This document shows, in pieces, positions 36,001 through 47,559 of a DNA stretch of 64,000 nt. The position numbers and the translations under genes were made by a program. A model generated the notes under the pieces. The model did not search any database. It was not told the DNA's origin and saw only the letters and a list, made by a program, of their open reading frames with translations. The DNA is from Pleurodeles waltl (taxonomy: Eukaryota; Chordata; Amphibia; Caudata; Salamandridae). The DNA lies in NCBI RefSeq assembly GCF_031143425.1, contig NC_090437.1, forward strand, positions 849,289,978 through 849,353,977, read 5' to 3'. Position 1 is the first letter of the stretch, and each line of letters starts with the position of its first letter.

Positions 36001-38532
36001 CCATGTGAGATGCAGCTCCCTCGTGCGCCGATGCCACTTCTCCTCCGCCTGATGATGCAAATGCACACATGCACAGGAAGAAAAAGAAAATGGGTGGGGG
36101 GGAAAAAGGAAGACAGGTTGAGTGCATGCATTGGCAACACCGTTGGCGGAGAGGACAGACACAGAAGCCCCCTGAACTACGCTGCGCATTCGGGGTACAC
36201 TACTCAGTTCTTGTGACTAGGCCTACAGGTCTATGGACGACAAATGCACACATGGGTGATGCAGGACCATGGATAGCTGTACTTGGCACCCTACAGAGGT
36301 GGGGGGCGGGGGCACAGGGCCATGGCTAACGGAGGGGACTAGCCTACAGAAAGCGCCCTGGCCTTGAGTTACCCACAGCCCTCCTCCCCCACCCAGACAC
36401 CTCCACTGCGCGCAAAGATAGCAGAATGTGCTGATACTCACCCCCTTGTGTCTGCTGTGATGTCCTCACGCGCCCATCCAAATCGGGGTAGGCCACCGCC
36501 AGGATCCGGGACATCAGGGGGTTCAATTGGCGGCTGGCACCCCTCCTACGTTGGGAGGCCATCCCCAGCAGAGACTCGGCGGTCTTTCTGGTCCCGCGGC
36601 GGATGTCCTCCCACCTCTTTCGGCAGTGGGTGCCCCGTCTGTCGTGGACCCCCAGGGCCCGGACGTCCTTGGCGATGGCACGCCAAACGTCGACCTTCTG
36701 ATGGGCGCTGACCTATTTGACATGTACAGGGTGGGAAAGGAAATATCATCACTTTTCAGCATGGTAGATGTGAGTGGCCCCCCCTCCCCAACCTTGCCAT
36801 GTGGCACATGTTCCCATCTGTCGTGCGTTGCACTCCTCATTCGCTCCCCTCCCTACCATCTTACATACACCCCACTCAACACAGGCATAGCCCATTCAGC
36901 GTGCACCCTGTGTACTAACCTGTTGGTCTGGAGGACCGTAGAGTAGCGCATACTGGGGGAGGACCCCATCAACAAGTTTCTCCAATTCTTCGGAAGTGAA
37001 GGCAGGGGCCCTATCCCCAGTCGCAGCAGCCATTGTATCTCCCAGACCGAGGTCACAGCAGCACTTGCAGTATAGGTCCTCTCCTGTGGAGGATCAGGTC
37101 TCGAGTGATTAATCAGATAGAAAATGGCGGTCACGCCCGCGGCGGTGCGTACTGCGGCGGTGCGTACCGCGCCCGCCGGCGCACATCGTCATTGGCTCCT
37201 GAGACCCATAGGGTTCAATGTTAACCAATGCTGCTTTGCGCCGCGGTCTTCGACCGCCTACCGCCACGGTGTGCCACGCCAGCGCAGTGACCTCACATCC
37301 CACTGTCACACTTCACAGGTCAGGCAGCCGCCATTTCAAGGGCCCACATGGCCTGATTTCTACTGCGTCACACAGGCCTAGGCCTTGCATTGCCACTCAT
37401 ACAAGCCGTTCCATGCATAGCGATTCGTGTACTGTGCAAGCTGTGTGAACGAACCTGTGGGTTGCTTGACTCTGTGCTCCATGTTGTCCTTCGTAGGCAC
37501 CGTCCGCTGGGACTTGCGAGGAGAAGGATGAATCCTCCTGTGTACCGACCGCTGGTGGACCTGTCGACAATGGAAGAACGACACATCATACTTACATACT
37601 TGCTTGACAGAGCAACTATACATGAACTATGTGCCCAGCTGGAGCCAGACCTGATGTCCCCCATCCGCCAACCCACAGGGATTCCCCCTCTGGTGCAGGT
37701 TGTGTCAGTACTCCATTTTTTGGCAAGTGGGTCGTTTCAGACAACAGTGGCCATATCATCTGGGATGTCTCAGCCTATGTTTTCAAAGGTTTTGTCCAGA
37801 GTGTTGTCTGCCCTGATGAAATACATGCGGAGATACATTATTTTCCCTGAGGTGGGCGAATTGGCTACAGTGAAGGGTGATTTCTATGCCCTTGGACATA
37901 TCCCCAACATCATTGGGGCCATTGATGGGACCCATGTGGCTTTGGTTTCCCCCAAAGACAGTGAGCAGGTGTACCGAAACAGAAAAAGTTATCATTCGAT
38001 GAATGTCCAGGTGGTCTGTTTGGCTGACCAGTACATCTCCCATGTAAATGCGAAGTTCCCTGGGTCAGTGCATGGCGCGTATGTCATGCGAAATAGCAGC
38101 ATCCCTTATGTGATGGAACAGCTACAGAGACACCGTGTGTGGCTAATTGGTGACTCTGGTTACCCCAACCTGTCGTGGCTACTGACCCCAGTGAGGAATC
38201 CCAGGACAAGGGCAGAGGAACGCTACAATGAGGCCCATGGGCGAACTAGGAGGATCATAGAAAGGACCTTCGGGGTCCTGAAGGCCAGGTTTAGGTGCCT
38301 GCATATGACAGGGGGATCCCTCATGTACTCACCAAAGAAGGTGTGCCAGATCATCGTGGCCTGCTGTATGCTTCACAATCTTGCATTGCGATGCCAGGTG
38401 CCTTTTCTGCAGGAGGATGGTCCAGATGGTGGTGTTGTTGCAGCTGTGGAGCCTGTGGAGAGTGAAGAAGAGGAGGACGACGGGCACGACACGGACAACA
38501 GGGATACAGTCATACAACAATACTTTCAGTAG
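33008..38532 (+). CDS. Harbinger transposase of B1, two exons, intact (372 aa)
   Basis: DDE-superfamily nuclease related to HARBI1. Exon 1 (33008-33090) starts at ATG and encodes MEPELHILPAIVYLLIYQEY and an Arg-rich end; donor GTGAGT is at 33091. The acceptor TTCGTAG ends at 37496 and exon 2 runs 37497-38532. The join is in frame and gives RRRRRQRHRPLGLARRR. Catalytic residues are visible: D171 (GAIDGTH), D247 (LIGDSGYP) and E283 (IIERTFGVLK), with 35 residues between the second Asp and Glu. The C-terminus is acidic (EPVESEEEEDDGHD). Total length matches the roughly 350-aa HARBI1. No stops or frameshifts. The 4406-bp intron contains another gene in antisense. The element lacks the intron at the second Asp codon found in A1, A2 and B2. 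Confidence 0.92.
33718..34445. repeat. Minisatellite of 29-bp and 30-bp units
   Basis: 33718-34200 holds about 16 units with period 29 (GGGCCCAGCGGAGCGGTGCT core, ending TTGAGATGAA or TTGACAGGAA). 34200-34445 holds about eight units with period 30 (GGCGGGGCCCTGTTCAGCGG core). On the minus strand the 30-bp part encodes 10-residue repeats of the STAEEGPAKT/GTAEQGPAVR type. In the 29-bp part the frame rotates each unit yet stays open. It sits in the 3' part of the TSNARE1-like gene. Confidence 0.9.
34426..35890 (-). pseudogene. Downstream part of the B1 TSNARE1-like gene in a shifted frame
   Basis: The frame 35876-34839 contains a plausible helical segment, SEEVIDLLWTLIIGQSTLLN then NAYLEGIHSGQAAHQRSFNA, followed by a long Pro/Ser/Thr-rich low-complexity tail with a His/Lys patch (HKHHRSHKHSHKQH). 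A second frame, 35253-34426, continues with Ser/Pro/Lys-rich sequence and then enters the repeat array. The helical part looks like a real oligomerisation segment of the gene. The tail may be partly non-coding. Which frame is translated cannot be settled from sequence alone. Confidence 0.45.
35645..37033 (-). CDS. TSNARE1-like Myb/SANT gene nested antisense in the B1 transposase intron
   Basis: Third gene of B1. Exon 1 (37033-36920) encodes 38 residues from ATG, including FTSEELEKLVDGVLPQYALL; donor GTTAGT. Exon 2 (36712-36442) encodes VSAHQKVDVWRAIAKDVRAL, GTHCRKRWEDIRRGTRK and MSRILAVAYPDLDGRV, a Myb/SANT or MADF-like DNA-binding domain with W and RW residues in place. Donor GTGAGT. Exon 3 starts at 36048 after ATCATCAG and encodes a Ser/Glu-rich acidic linker; the spliced frame stops at 35645, giving 262 aa. 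A different frame from about 35890 down has better-looking helical sequence (see next entry), so a frameshift or another intron is likely. The same exon 1 length (114 nt) and phase occur in B2. The TSNARE1 relation is from memory of predicted amphibian proteins. Confidence 0.75.
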
Positions 38533-39037
38533 CACACAGGTAAGGAACAGCTACCCCAATTTACATTTACTTGAGGCCTCATGCGTCTCCACTGTCTGTG
38601 TTTCCCCCCAGTTCCTGTTAACAAATTTGTGACTTTCCCTTCCCTTTTCAGAGCTGTATGACCCACTGCCTGACTTCAGCTTTGTTTGCCCATGGACTAA
38701 AGCTTATTGAAATTGGTATGTTGTCCTCACAAAGTAACTGGACATTATTGAACCGTTATGTGTAATACATTTGTTAAGAATACAAGCAGACTCCTGTTTA
38801 TTTAAGTGGAATAAGTGATTTATTTAAAGTGCTAGATATAGGTAAATGATTGGGAAGCGGGGATGGGTGGGGGTGGAGTAATGTCCATGGCAGAGTCCAT
38901 TTCTCAGTCGCACAGGTGCATTGTCCATATGCCTGTGGAAGGATGGAGCAGGGGCAGTTCAAGGTTGGACAGGGTGACAATGTGGCACAGTGGGATGACA
39001 TCAGGGGGTATCTTAGGCTGGCGGGGGTCTTGCAATC

Positions 39038-40541
39038 CTACTCTGTCTTCTTGTGAGATCTCAGGTTCCGCTTGCGGGTTGGTTCTTCTTCTGCAGGAGG
39101 TGGGGTTCTGGTGGCCTGTCGTTGTGTGGGGGCCTCCTGTCCACTGGCGCCGGCGGAGGTGGTAGGCTGTTCCTGGCCTGGGCTAGTGACAGGGGCCCTT
39201 TGGGGTGCCACATGGTCCCGCAATGTGGTGACGATCTGGGTAAGGGCCAGGACGATGGTCCCCATTGCGAAACCGATGTTCCTCAGTTCCTCCCTGAACC
39301 CCATGTACCGTTCCTTCTGCAGTTCCTGGATCTCCTGGAACCGGGCCAGTACCGTCGCCATCGTCTCCTGGGAGCGGTGGTATGCTCCCATGATGGTGGA
39401 GAGGGCCTCTTGGAGAGTCGGTTCCCCGGGCCTGTCCCCCCCCTGTCGCACAGTAGCCCTCCCATTTCCCCTGTGTTCCTGGGCCTCTGTCCCCTGGCCG
39501 GTGTGCCCACTACCACTGCCCCCAGGTCCCTGTTGTTGTTGGGGTGGTGGGTCAACCTGGGTGCCCTGTAGTGGTGGACACACCGCTGATTGACGTGCCC
39601 TGGAGACAGAGGCATGGGCCCGCTGGGTGGGAGCTGTGCTGGTGTTCCCAGAGGGGGTTGGGTCTGGTGTAGCCTGTGGCTGTCTGTGGGGAACCGACTG
39701 TCCCGAGGTCTCCGATGGGCCGGGCTGGTCGTCTGGCTCCAGGGAGACAGAGCTACTGTCATCGCTGGGGGCCTCTTCAGGGGGTGGGATGGACATCTCT
39801 GGACCCTCCGTGGCGGTGTGGTGGCGTTCGGGTCCTGCAGGGGTATAAAGGTATGGTTATTGCTTCTGTGTGTGGGATTTCGTGTGATGGGTGGGTGTCC
39901 GTGTACCCATGTGCAGGCATTTCCTTGTGGGGACTTTTGTGAGGGTGGCTTGTGGGGGTGATGTGTGTGTGCAGTGGGCATGCTTTGGTGATGGGTGTCC
40001 ATGCTTTGGGGTCGCACACAGGGCTTGGTGTTGGGATGGGTGGGTTGTGATGGTGAGGCTTTTGCTAGGGGTTGGTGTGATGGGGGAGGGCTTGAGGGTG
40101 GGGGTATGATTTGGCATTCAGGTGGGGTGGGGGTGGGAAGCAGTAGTGAAGATTTGCCTTACCAGAGTCCATTCCTCCGCCTACTCCAGCGAGGCCCTCA
40201 GGATGCAGGATGTGCAAGACTTCCTCCTCCCACGCGGTAAATTCTGGGGGAGTAGGTGGGGGCCCGCCACCAGTCTTCTGCACCGCTATGTTGTGCCTTG
40301 ATACCATGGAACGCACCTTCCCCCGTAGGTCGTTCCATCTCTTCCTGATGTCCTCCCGATTGCGTGGATGCTGTCCCACCGCGTTGACCCTGTCCACTAT
40401 CCTTTGCCATAGCTCCATCTTCCTGGCAATTGTGGTGTGCTGCACCTGTGCCCCGAAGAGCTGGGGCTCTACACGGACTATTTCCTCCACCATGACCCTG
40501 AGTTCTGCGTCACTGAACCTGGGGTGTCTTTGGGGTGCCAT
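39038..40541 (-). CDS. NAIF1-like Myb/SANT protein of B1, two exons, intact (391 aa)
   Basis: DNA-binding partner of the Harbinger transposase, convergent with it. Exon 1 (40541-40163) encodes MAPQRHPRFSDAELRVMVEE, MELWQRIVDRVNAVGQ and IRKRWNDLRGKVRSMVSRHN, a trihelical Myb/SANT-like domain at about residues 8-90, then TGGGPPPTPPE and the EEEVLHILHPEG motif. Donor GTAAGG follows 40163. The acceptor CTGCAG ends the intron at 39835 and exon 2 is 39834-39038. The join GAC TCT G|GA CCC keeps frame (379 + 797 = 1176 nt). Exon 2 is Pro/Ser/Gln-rich, then has a helical stretch (LQEALSTIMGAYHRSQETMA, RFQEIQELQKERYMGFREEL) that may dimerise, and a basic C-terminus (RKRNLRSHKKTE). NAIF1 and Harbinger Myb proteins are known to carry the transposase to the nucleus and bind element ends. 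Confidence 0.9.
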
Positions 40542-40559
40542 GGGGTGGTGTGGTTGAGG

Positions 40560-41139
40560 TGTGGGGTGGCGTTTGTGGTGATGAGTGTGGTGCGTGTGGT
40601 GGTGTGTGCTGTTTGGTGCGTGGATTCTGTGTGGGTGATGGTGTTGTGTGCCTCTGTGTTGTGGGATTCTCTATTCTGTGCTCTGTCTCTTGCCTTTGTC
40701 AATGATTTCGGGTTGTAGGGGCTTGTGGGTGATGTGGGTGTGTATTTTATATTGTGTTGGGTGTGTGGGAGTGGTGTTAGTATGTGTATCAGGTGTGTGT
40801 ATTTCGAAGTGACCAATGTGGCTGAGTTTTCTATGGGTGTGTGTATTTTGACCGCGGCGGTGTGTACCGCCAATGGAATACCGCTTCAAAAGACCGCCGC
40901 GTGGATTTGTGGGTCGGAATGGTATGGGCGTATTTTTGTTGGCGTGACGGCGGAGGTTTGGTCAGCGCCATTTTTTCGCTGACCTTTGGTGTGGCGGATT
41001 ATTGAGGGTGTCGGGTTTTCGGCGGTTTGGCAGTTGCGGGTCAGAATGACCGTGGCGGTTTACCGTGGCCGCGGCGGTGTTATGGTGGTCTTCTGACCGG
41101 CGGTAAGCGCCTTTTACCGCCGAGGTCAGAATGACCCCC
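40560..41139. repeat. Right terminal/subterminal region of B1 and NAIF1-like leader
   Basis: The 5' side of the Myb gene (GT-rich on plus strand) followed by GGCGGT/ACCGCC-rich subterminal repeats from about 40850. The internal word GGTCAGAATGACC at 41039-41051 repeats the terminal TCAGAATGACC. The equivalent region of B2 is at 52818-53420. Confidence 0.7.
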
Positions 41140-41495
41140 AGTATGTGACAGTCATAACAAACATGTTGTGGTTGATTGTAAGTAACTAGTTTGCACACAT
41201 ATATCTGATATCTCTGGACACATGTACCACTTAAATGGCACAGGCCTGGTATTGTGTGTTGGAGTCAGCACAAAGGTCAACTATCCACTAATGAATATGC
41301 ATTTGTATCACATGATCATTGCCAGACTTTAATGACCATCAGATGTGTTCCAATATACGGAAACATAGGTGGGATTGAAATGACTACACAGTCATTTAAC
41401 AAAGTCCAACATGTGTCCATGCAGGAAGGTAGATTTTTGAGGTTTCATATCCCATGAACACACCTCTGTGGTAAAGTTTGCACATATGACACTAC

Positions 41496-42484
41496 GGGGG
41501 TGATTCTGACCTTGGCGGTCTTTTCGCAAGACCGCCGAGTTACCGCCGCGGTAAAGACCGCCGACCGCGGCGGTATGCCGCGGCGCGTATTCCGACCGCT
41601 GGGAGCGTTCCGCCGGAAAACCGCCAGCAGCCACACTGGCGGTCGGCGGGAAAGTGGAGACTGGTCAACCTCCACCACCACGCCAGCAGAACACCGCCCA
41701 CAGAATTACGACCCACATTTCTGTGTGGCGGTCTTCTGTTGGCGGTCTTCTGTTGGCGGTCACGTCCCTATGGCTCCCGTCACCTCCCGGAGGACCAACG
41801 CAAGGTAAGTTGATCGTCCGTGAGGGGAGGGGGTGGGGGGGTGTTGTGTGATGTGTGCGTGCATGGGGGTGTGTAGAGGGGGTGTGTGAGTGCGTGCATG
41901 TGGGCGGGGGGTGCTGCTGTGCCTATGGGCAATGTGTGTAGTTCGGCGGGTGCGCATGTTGGCATGTATGTGTGCGGGTATGTGCCCCCGTTGTGTATGT
42001 GTGTGTGTAGGGGGTGTGCATATGTGCATGTTGGGGGTGCGTGCATGTCGGGGTGCGTGTATGTGCATGTCGGGGTGGGGGGGCAGGGGGTTTGTAACAT
42101 CTCTGGGGGTGGCAGGGGGTGGAGGGTGTGGGGGGGGGACTCGTGGGGGGTAGTGGGGGGTGGGGGAGACCCCTGTCAGTGCCAGGGATGGAATTCCCTG
42201 GCCCCGATAGTGCCTACCGCCATGGTTCGCATGGCGGTTCCCGACCGCCAAAAACTGCGGCGGTAAGCAGGGTCATGATGCGGTTGGCGGTCTTGGGTCG
42301 ACCGCCGGGCCGGAGTGCGCAAACTCCAGCCCGTCGGTCATGACCGCCGTGGCGGTCGGAGTGGGAAAGTGGCGGTCGATCGCGGCGGTGACCGCCGCAG
42401 TCAGAATGCCATTTTTTGGACCGCCGGTCTGTTCGCGGTTCGACCGCCGCCTCTCCGCCGACCGCCGGGGTTAGAATCACCCCC
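41496..42484. mobile_element. Non-autonomous B-lineage Harbinger element, 989 bp
   Basis: The ends GGGGGTGATTCTGACC and (reverse complement of the right end) GGGGGTGATTCTAACC are flanked by TAC at 41493-41495 and 42485-42487. Unit B has the unfilled site with TAA (50284-50286). Its right subterminal sequence, GTCCAAAAAATGGCATTCTG in reverse complement, matches the B1 left end, so it is a deletion derivative. The interior is a GT-rich low-complexity run. No ORF is credible. Confidence 0.92.
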
Positions 42485-42487
42485 TAC

Positions 42488-43722
42488 ATGTCTTCCAACC
42501 CACACAGCACATACCAACCTTCATTGACACATGTGAGTACACCATCTCCTGCATCATAGATGCATGGGGAACTATATGTCACATGTGTAGCAGAGCACCA
42601 TGAAGCCTGAACCTAACAACACACCTCAGTGTGGACACACATGCGCTCACATTGCCAGCTGTAAAGTGAAATCAACCAAGCCATTGTTTACTGCATCCTC
42701 TGAGTACAATTTGTCATGGGTATCACATGCATTACCATGTATTGGACATAGCCCATCATGTCTACTGTATCAGACATTACAATGTGGTAGACCCACATAT
42801 ATGTGTCAGATCACATATGTACACTCCTAGTACACATGTGGTAACATATATGTGTACAAAGTCTAGCAACACATCCACATATGCAAACGGTATCAGTCAT
42901 CACATGCATCACACACACATACAAAAATAATGGTAACACATACCGATGTTACCGTTAAGATCTATACGAACATGCACACACAGGTAGCCATACCATACAT
43001 ATTACATACATGCATAGCCCGGTAACATGGTGTGTGAATCTGGGTGCACTGTCAGCCTTTCCAACAAAACCCAGACATTCCTGTTATGCGTCAAAAAATT
43101 TGACACAAACGTCAATATTCAATACTCTGCTATGCCAGAAATATGACGCCTGGCCCCTGTGCGCATATCGATAGGCCTTGTCCGGCTTCATGGGAAGGAA
43201 TACTACACATGACCATCATGTGTCACAAATTTCAACTCAAACCCCAATACTTCTTACTTTGCAAAGAAACAAATTATGCCTGGCCACTGCACATCAATCA
43301 CAAGTCTTGAGGCCATGTCAGCCTTAATGGCCGTCATGCGTAAAAAACAAATGATGCGTTTCAGAAAACGTCAAACGCGGGCCCAGGAAGTGATGAAACA
43401 GGACCTCCTGGCTGCATACATGGTACAGTGCATTCACTTTCACTTCATAGTCTTTTTGTCTGTGACTGTGTGAGGGTGTGTGGAGCTCGTGCTGGTGGAG
43501 GACTGGTGTTGTTGGAGAGTTTTCTGCTGTGTTCTGTTGCTGTTGTGTGCTTTTTGTCTTTTTTCTCAGTCTTTTGTAGTGTTTAGTTCTGTATTTGTGA
43601 TTGTATTGTGGGATGTTTGTCCACGGGTAGCATAGTATGTTGGGGTAATTAAGGTTAGGTGGGGTAAGTTATTAATTTTGCTTTTTTGGGTTGTTACATT
43701 TGCAGTTTGCACATACTGCATA
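42488..43722. promoter_or_regulatory. A2 spacer and upstream region of the Myb-like gene (copy at 50287-51521)
   Basis: Non-coding. The left part is CACATATG-rich. From about 43022 it matches the A1 upstream block 4424-5044: TGCGTCAAAAA (43087-43097), CAGGAAGTGAT (43384), TTCACTTTCACTT (43434) and a T-rich leader. Promoter role is inferred. Confidence 0.4.
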
Positions 43723-43997
43723 ATGTCTCGGAAAGGGAGGGCAACCAAGATGGTAGCTGATGAACTGGAAAGGTTCATTTGGTTGATGCAGCATTACCTT
43801 CTGATGATGCTAGTTTTGGGGTGGCCGCGTAATCCAAGAGGGATGGAATCTGCGGTGGGGCAAGGTGCTCCACCACCTGTGTAGAATATTTGGAGCTGTG
43901 CGCACCGACCACCAATTGAAGCATTGTTGGGCTGACCAGATATCATGGGAGCAGGATCTACTGGATCACCTGGGGATACTGATTGGTGGACCAGTTG
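43723..43997 (+). pseudogene. Myb-like gene of A2, exon 1, duplicate in unit A
   Basis: ATG at 43723, then MSRKGRATKMVADELERFIW. A frameshift near 43820 and another near 43885 lead to RTDHQLKHCWADQISWEQDL and a GTAAGT donor at 43998. It is orphaned here: exons 2 and 3 exist only once, downstream of unit B. Same gene as A1 5045-5330. Confidence 0.75.
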
Positions 43998-44101
43998 GTA
44001 AGTACCCCATTTGCATTTCTACATCTTTATTTGATGTGCATGACAGGCAGACATAAGGTTGAGTGAAGCATGTTTTGTCAAGGGTCAGGACAGGTTGTTG
44101 T

Positions 44102-44637
44102 GGGCCAAATTTAAGAGTCCCTAAGGTCACCTTTGCGCTACCACTGTGAAATTCATAAATGACGCTAAGCTAGGGCTGAAGTGTCATTTTCCCTGTGCCA
44201 TATTAACAAAGTGTTGTGAATAGTGCCACTTTGTGAAGCCTTGCACAACATGATGGCTGTGCCAGGCATCATGTATAAGAGGGAGCCTTCCTCTGTAAGG
44301 GGGGCAAAATAAATAGGGCAGAGAGTGACTTTATATATCCTAGCCCAATTTCTCCCACACTTTGAATGCCTGCTCAGAGCAGGCATTAATAGTGGCAAAC
44401 TTTTATCTATGATGGTCTTTATGTGCTCTGCAGGAGTAGTGCAAATGTTTTGGTCCCACTCCTGCTGAGTATATAATTTGCGCCTATATGAAATGACACA
44501 ATTGCCCCCTACCCTGTGGCATGGTGCTCCGTATATTTCATTTGGCGCACACATGGTGAGGGGAAGGGGGAGTGCTAAGGGGTGCAAGGACAGTTTTGAG
44601 GCACTAGGTGCAGCACCACTTTCCTTAAATCAGCCTC
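44102..44637. mobile_element. Putative Harbinger-like MITE, about 535 bp (copy at 51901-52437)
   Basis: Left GGGCCAAATTTAAGA and right reverse complement AGGCTGATTTAAGGA are imperfect inverted ends, of the GGGCC-type seen in other MITEs here. The interior has no credible gene. Present in both duplication units, so it is older than the duplication. Target duplication was not clear. Confidence 0.45.
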
Positions 44638-45623
44638 TTTGTGTTTTTGGCCAATGACATTTAAGGGAGCTTAGCTAGGCACCAAGTACAGAATACTTGC
44701 ACGTTCCTTTTTGTGTACATTGTGTATCACATACACCCCATAATGTGTTTATTATCTGACACACAAGTGCTGAATTTGTACCACAGGCCTGCCCAATTTT
44801 ACAGGCAATATGGGGCAGGCCTGATCTACGACCCCACTAGCACATTACTCCGAAGCCAGCACCAATGCAGGCATACTTGGACCACAGTGCAAGTGCGTCT
44901 GTGTTGAGGGGATTGTATATGCACAGGTTGGTATACATTCCTTGACATAAATGGTCTACTATGGTGACAATGCCTGCCCACACAGTATTGTCATGACATC
45001 CGTAATGTTATTCAGTTAGGCCCTCATTGCAACCCTGGCGGTAAATGCCGCAGACTGCCGTGCTGATGGCCGCCAACATACCGTCACCGCGGCAGTAATC
45101 CACCACAGGTATCATGACCCACACATAGAATACTGCCACAATACAAACACCCACACAAGTCCGCCAGACCAAAGGTCAGTGATAAACTGGCGATAGCAAA
45201 ACCCACACTGTTACGCCTACAGGAATACGCCCACAGTATCACGACCCACAAATCACTGTAGTGGTCTTTCAACTGTGGTAAACCATGGGCGGTACACACC
45301 CCGTGCTCAAAATACACACACACTTACAAAACTACACCACATTGGACAATTCAAACTAGACACACCTGACACACCTGACACACATACACACACCACACCC
45401 ACACACTCAGACCACTATAAAACACACACCCACATTACCCACAACACTTCCAATAAAGAGAAGATTGCCAACAGAGAGAGACACAAGCCAGGAGCACCCA
45501 CTCAATCTGAGCCACAGAACACCATCAACCATACGCCATCCACGCACATCACAGCATACACCCCAACACATCACTCCACACATCACCCCACACATCCTCA
45601 CACATATCACTCGCACAACATCC

Positions 45624-47172
45624 ATGGCACCCCAAAGACACCCCAGGTTTTCAGAGGAGGAACTAAGGGTCATGGTGGAGGAAATCATCCGGGTAGAGCC
45701 ACAGCTATTCGGATCACAGGTGCAGAAGATGTCCATTGCAAGGAAGATGGAGCTATGGCAGAGGATCGTGGACAGGGTCAACGCCGTAGGACAGCACCCA
45801 AGAACAAGGGATGACATTGGGAAGAAGTGGAACGACCTATGGGGGAAGGTGTATTCCGTGGTTTCAAGACACCAGATTGCTGTACAGAGGACTGGCGGTG
45901 GACCTCCACCTCCTCCCCCCACAACTAACAACATGGAGGAGCAAGTCTTGGCGATCATGCATCCTGAGGGTCTCCCAGGAGTAGCAGGAGGACTGGACTC
46001 TGGTAAGTCAAATCTTTACTACCATATCCCCCACCCTACCTGCATGCCATCACAAACTCCTCCCCCTACCCTCACCCCCATCACTCCACCAACTCACAAA
46101 TACCCCACTATCACAACCCACCCATCCCAAAACCAAGCCCTGTAAGCACCACCAATGCATGGGCACCCATCACAGACCTGCATGGGCACCCATCACCACA
46201 GCATGCCCAATAGAGAAAGTCACCCAGGCCACAAATTCACCACTCACACAAGGCCAAGCCGACAGGGAAATCACAATCATAGAGGGAAACATAGCCATGC
46301 ACAAGATGGCACACGCAGATACATTAACAATGCATTTGCATCCCAACAGGACCCCTACCCAACGTCACCGGAGAGGAGGTGCCAGCAACATCCAGCCCCC
46401 CCAGAAGAGGCCCGCAGTGATGACAGCAGCTCTGCACGCCTGGATCACGATGACCAACCTGCCCATCAGGGACCTCTGGACAGTTGGTTCCCCTGCCACA
46501 GTCCCTACCCACCACAGAGCCTCCCCCTTAGGAAATACCACCACAGCACCCACCCAGCGGGCCCATGCCACTATCCCCAGGACACGTCAATCAGCAGTGT
46601 GTCCACCACTACAGGGACCCCAGGCAACCCCACAAACCCAAGACAATCAGAGACCTGGGGTCAGTGGCAGTGGGCACACGGTTCAGGGGACAGAGGCACA
46701 GGACAACAGGGAAGCTGGGAGGAATGCTGTGCGACAGGGGGAGGACAGGCCAAGGGAACCGACCATCCACGAGGCAATCTCAAACATCATGGGAGCATAC
46801 CACCATTCCCAGGAGACCATGGGCCAGGCACTGGACAAGTTACAGGAGACCCAGCGGCTGCAGGAGGGACAGTACCTGGGGATCAGGGAGGACCTAACAA
46901 AAATATTCACTATCCTGGTCACCATTGCAGGGGTGCTGGCTGACATGGGCAAGACCATGAGGGAGGTAGTGGCACAAAGAAGGGCACCTGACACTAGCCA
47001 AACCGAGGGACAGCCTTCCACCTCTGCCGGCGCTAGTGGACAGGAGGCCCCGCCACAGGACCAACAGGCCAACAGCACTCCACCCCCTGCAGAAGGAGAA
47101 CCACCCCACAAGCGGTCCCTGCGATCCAGGCAGAAGCCAGAGAACATTGCCAAGACCCCCACCAGGAAATAA
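45624..47172 (+). pseudogene. NAIF1-like gene of B2, duplicate in unit A
   Basis: Exon 1 from ATG 45624 is intact (MAPQRHPRFSEEELRVMVEE; KMELWQRIVDRVNAVGQ; KKWNDLWGKVYSVVSR) and ends with GGLDSG at a GTAAGT donor (about 46002). Exon 2 begins after CCAACAG near 46349, but the join leads quickly to a stop because the region before PPEEARSDDSSS is two bases short compared with B1. A second frame change near 46530 is needed to reach APTQRAHATIPRTRQ and the helical EPTIHEAISNIMGAYHHSQE segment ending at 47172. Homologue of B1 39038-40541. Confidence 0.85.
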
Positions 47173-47559
47173 GACTCTCCTGATTGCCACTCTTCTGTCC
47201 CACTCTGTCACCCTGTCCACCTTGAACTGCCATTGCTCCACTTCCTATGCCCCCTTGGACAATGCACCTGTGATACCAATAGACTGGACTCTAACTGGAC
47301 ATTCCTCCACCATCACCCCAGCCCCTTGCACATACCCCCATACTTATTGTCATAAAAATAAACACCCTTGAAACAAATACCATACTGGAGTCAGTGTAAG
47401 GAATCGAAAAATGTATGAGTACAACATTATCAAAGCAGTGCAACGTATATGTTCAGTGAAATATACCACAGAATGACATTTGGTGGGCAGCAGTACATAT
47501 AGCAGGAGCCAGAATGGGGCACACAGATCTGAAAATAGAGAATCCAAAGGGTACACTCT

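Larger units (their letters stand above)
32680..41139 (+). mobile_element. Harbinger element B1, complete three-gene element, 8460 bp
   Basis: The left end GGGGGTTATTCTGACC (32680) and the right end, reverse complement GGGGGTCATTCTGACC (ending 41139), are terminal inverted repeats that continue through GGCGGT blocks. Target triplets are TGT (32677-32679) and AGT (41140-41142); the empty site in unit B has a single TGT (49924-49926). It carries a transposase (+), a NAIF1-like Myb gene (-) and a TSNARE1-like gene (-) inside the transposase intron. GC content and codon use are higher than in the surrounding A-lineage DNA. It was probably inserted after the tandem duplication and may be autonomous. 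Confidence 0.93.

Noticed and set aside
39283..40017. 244-codon second minus-strand ORF overlapping the NAIF1-like gene of B1
   Set aside because: It is another frame of exon 2 and the intron; the spliced frame shows the homologous protein.
44165..44587. 140-codon minus-strand ORF within the MITE
   Set aside because: No domain; the copy in unit B is shorter and changed at its start, and it lies inside a non-coding repeat.
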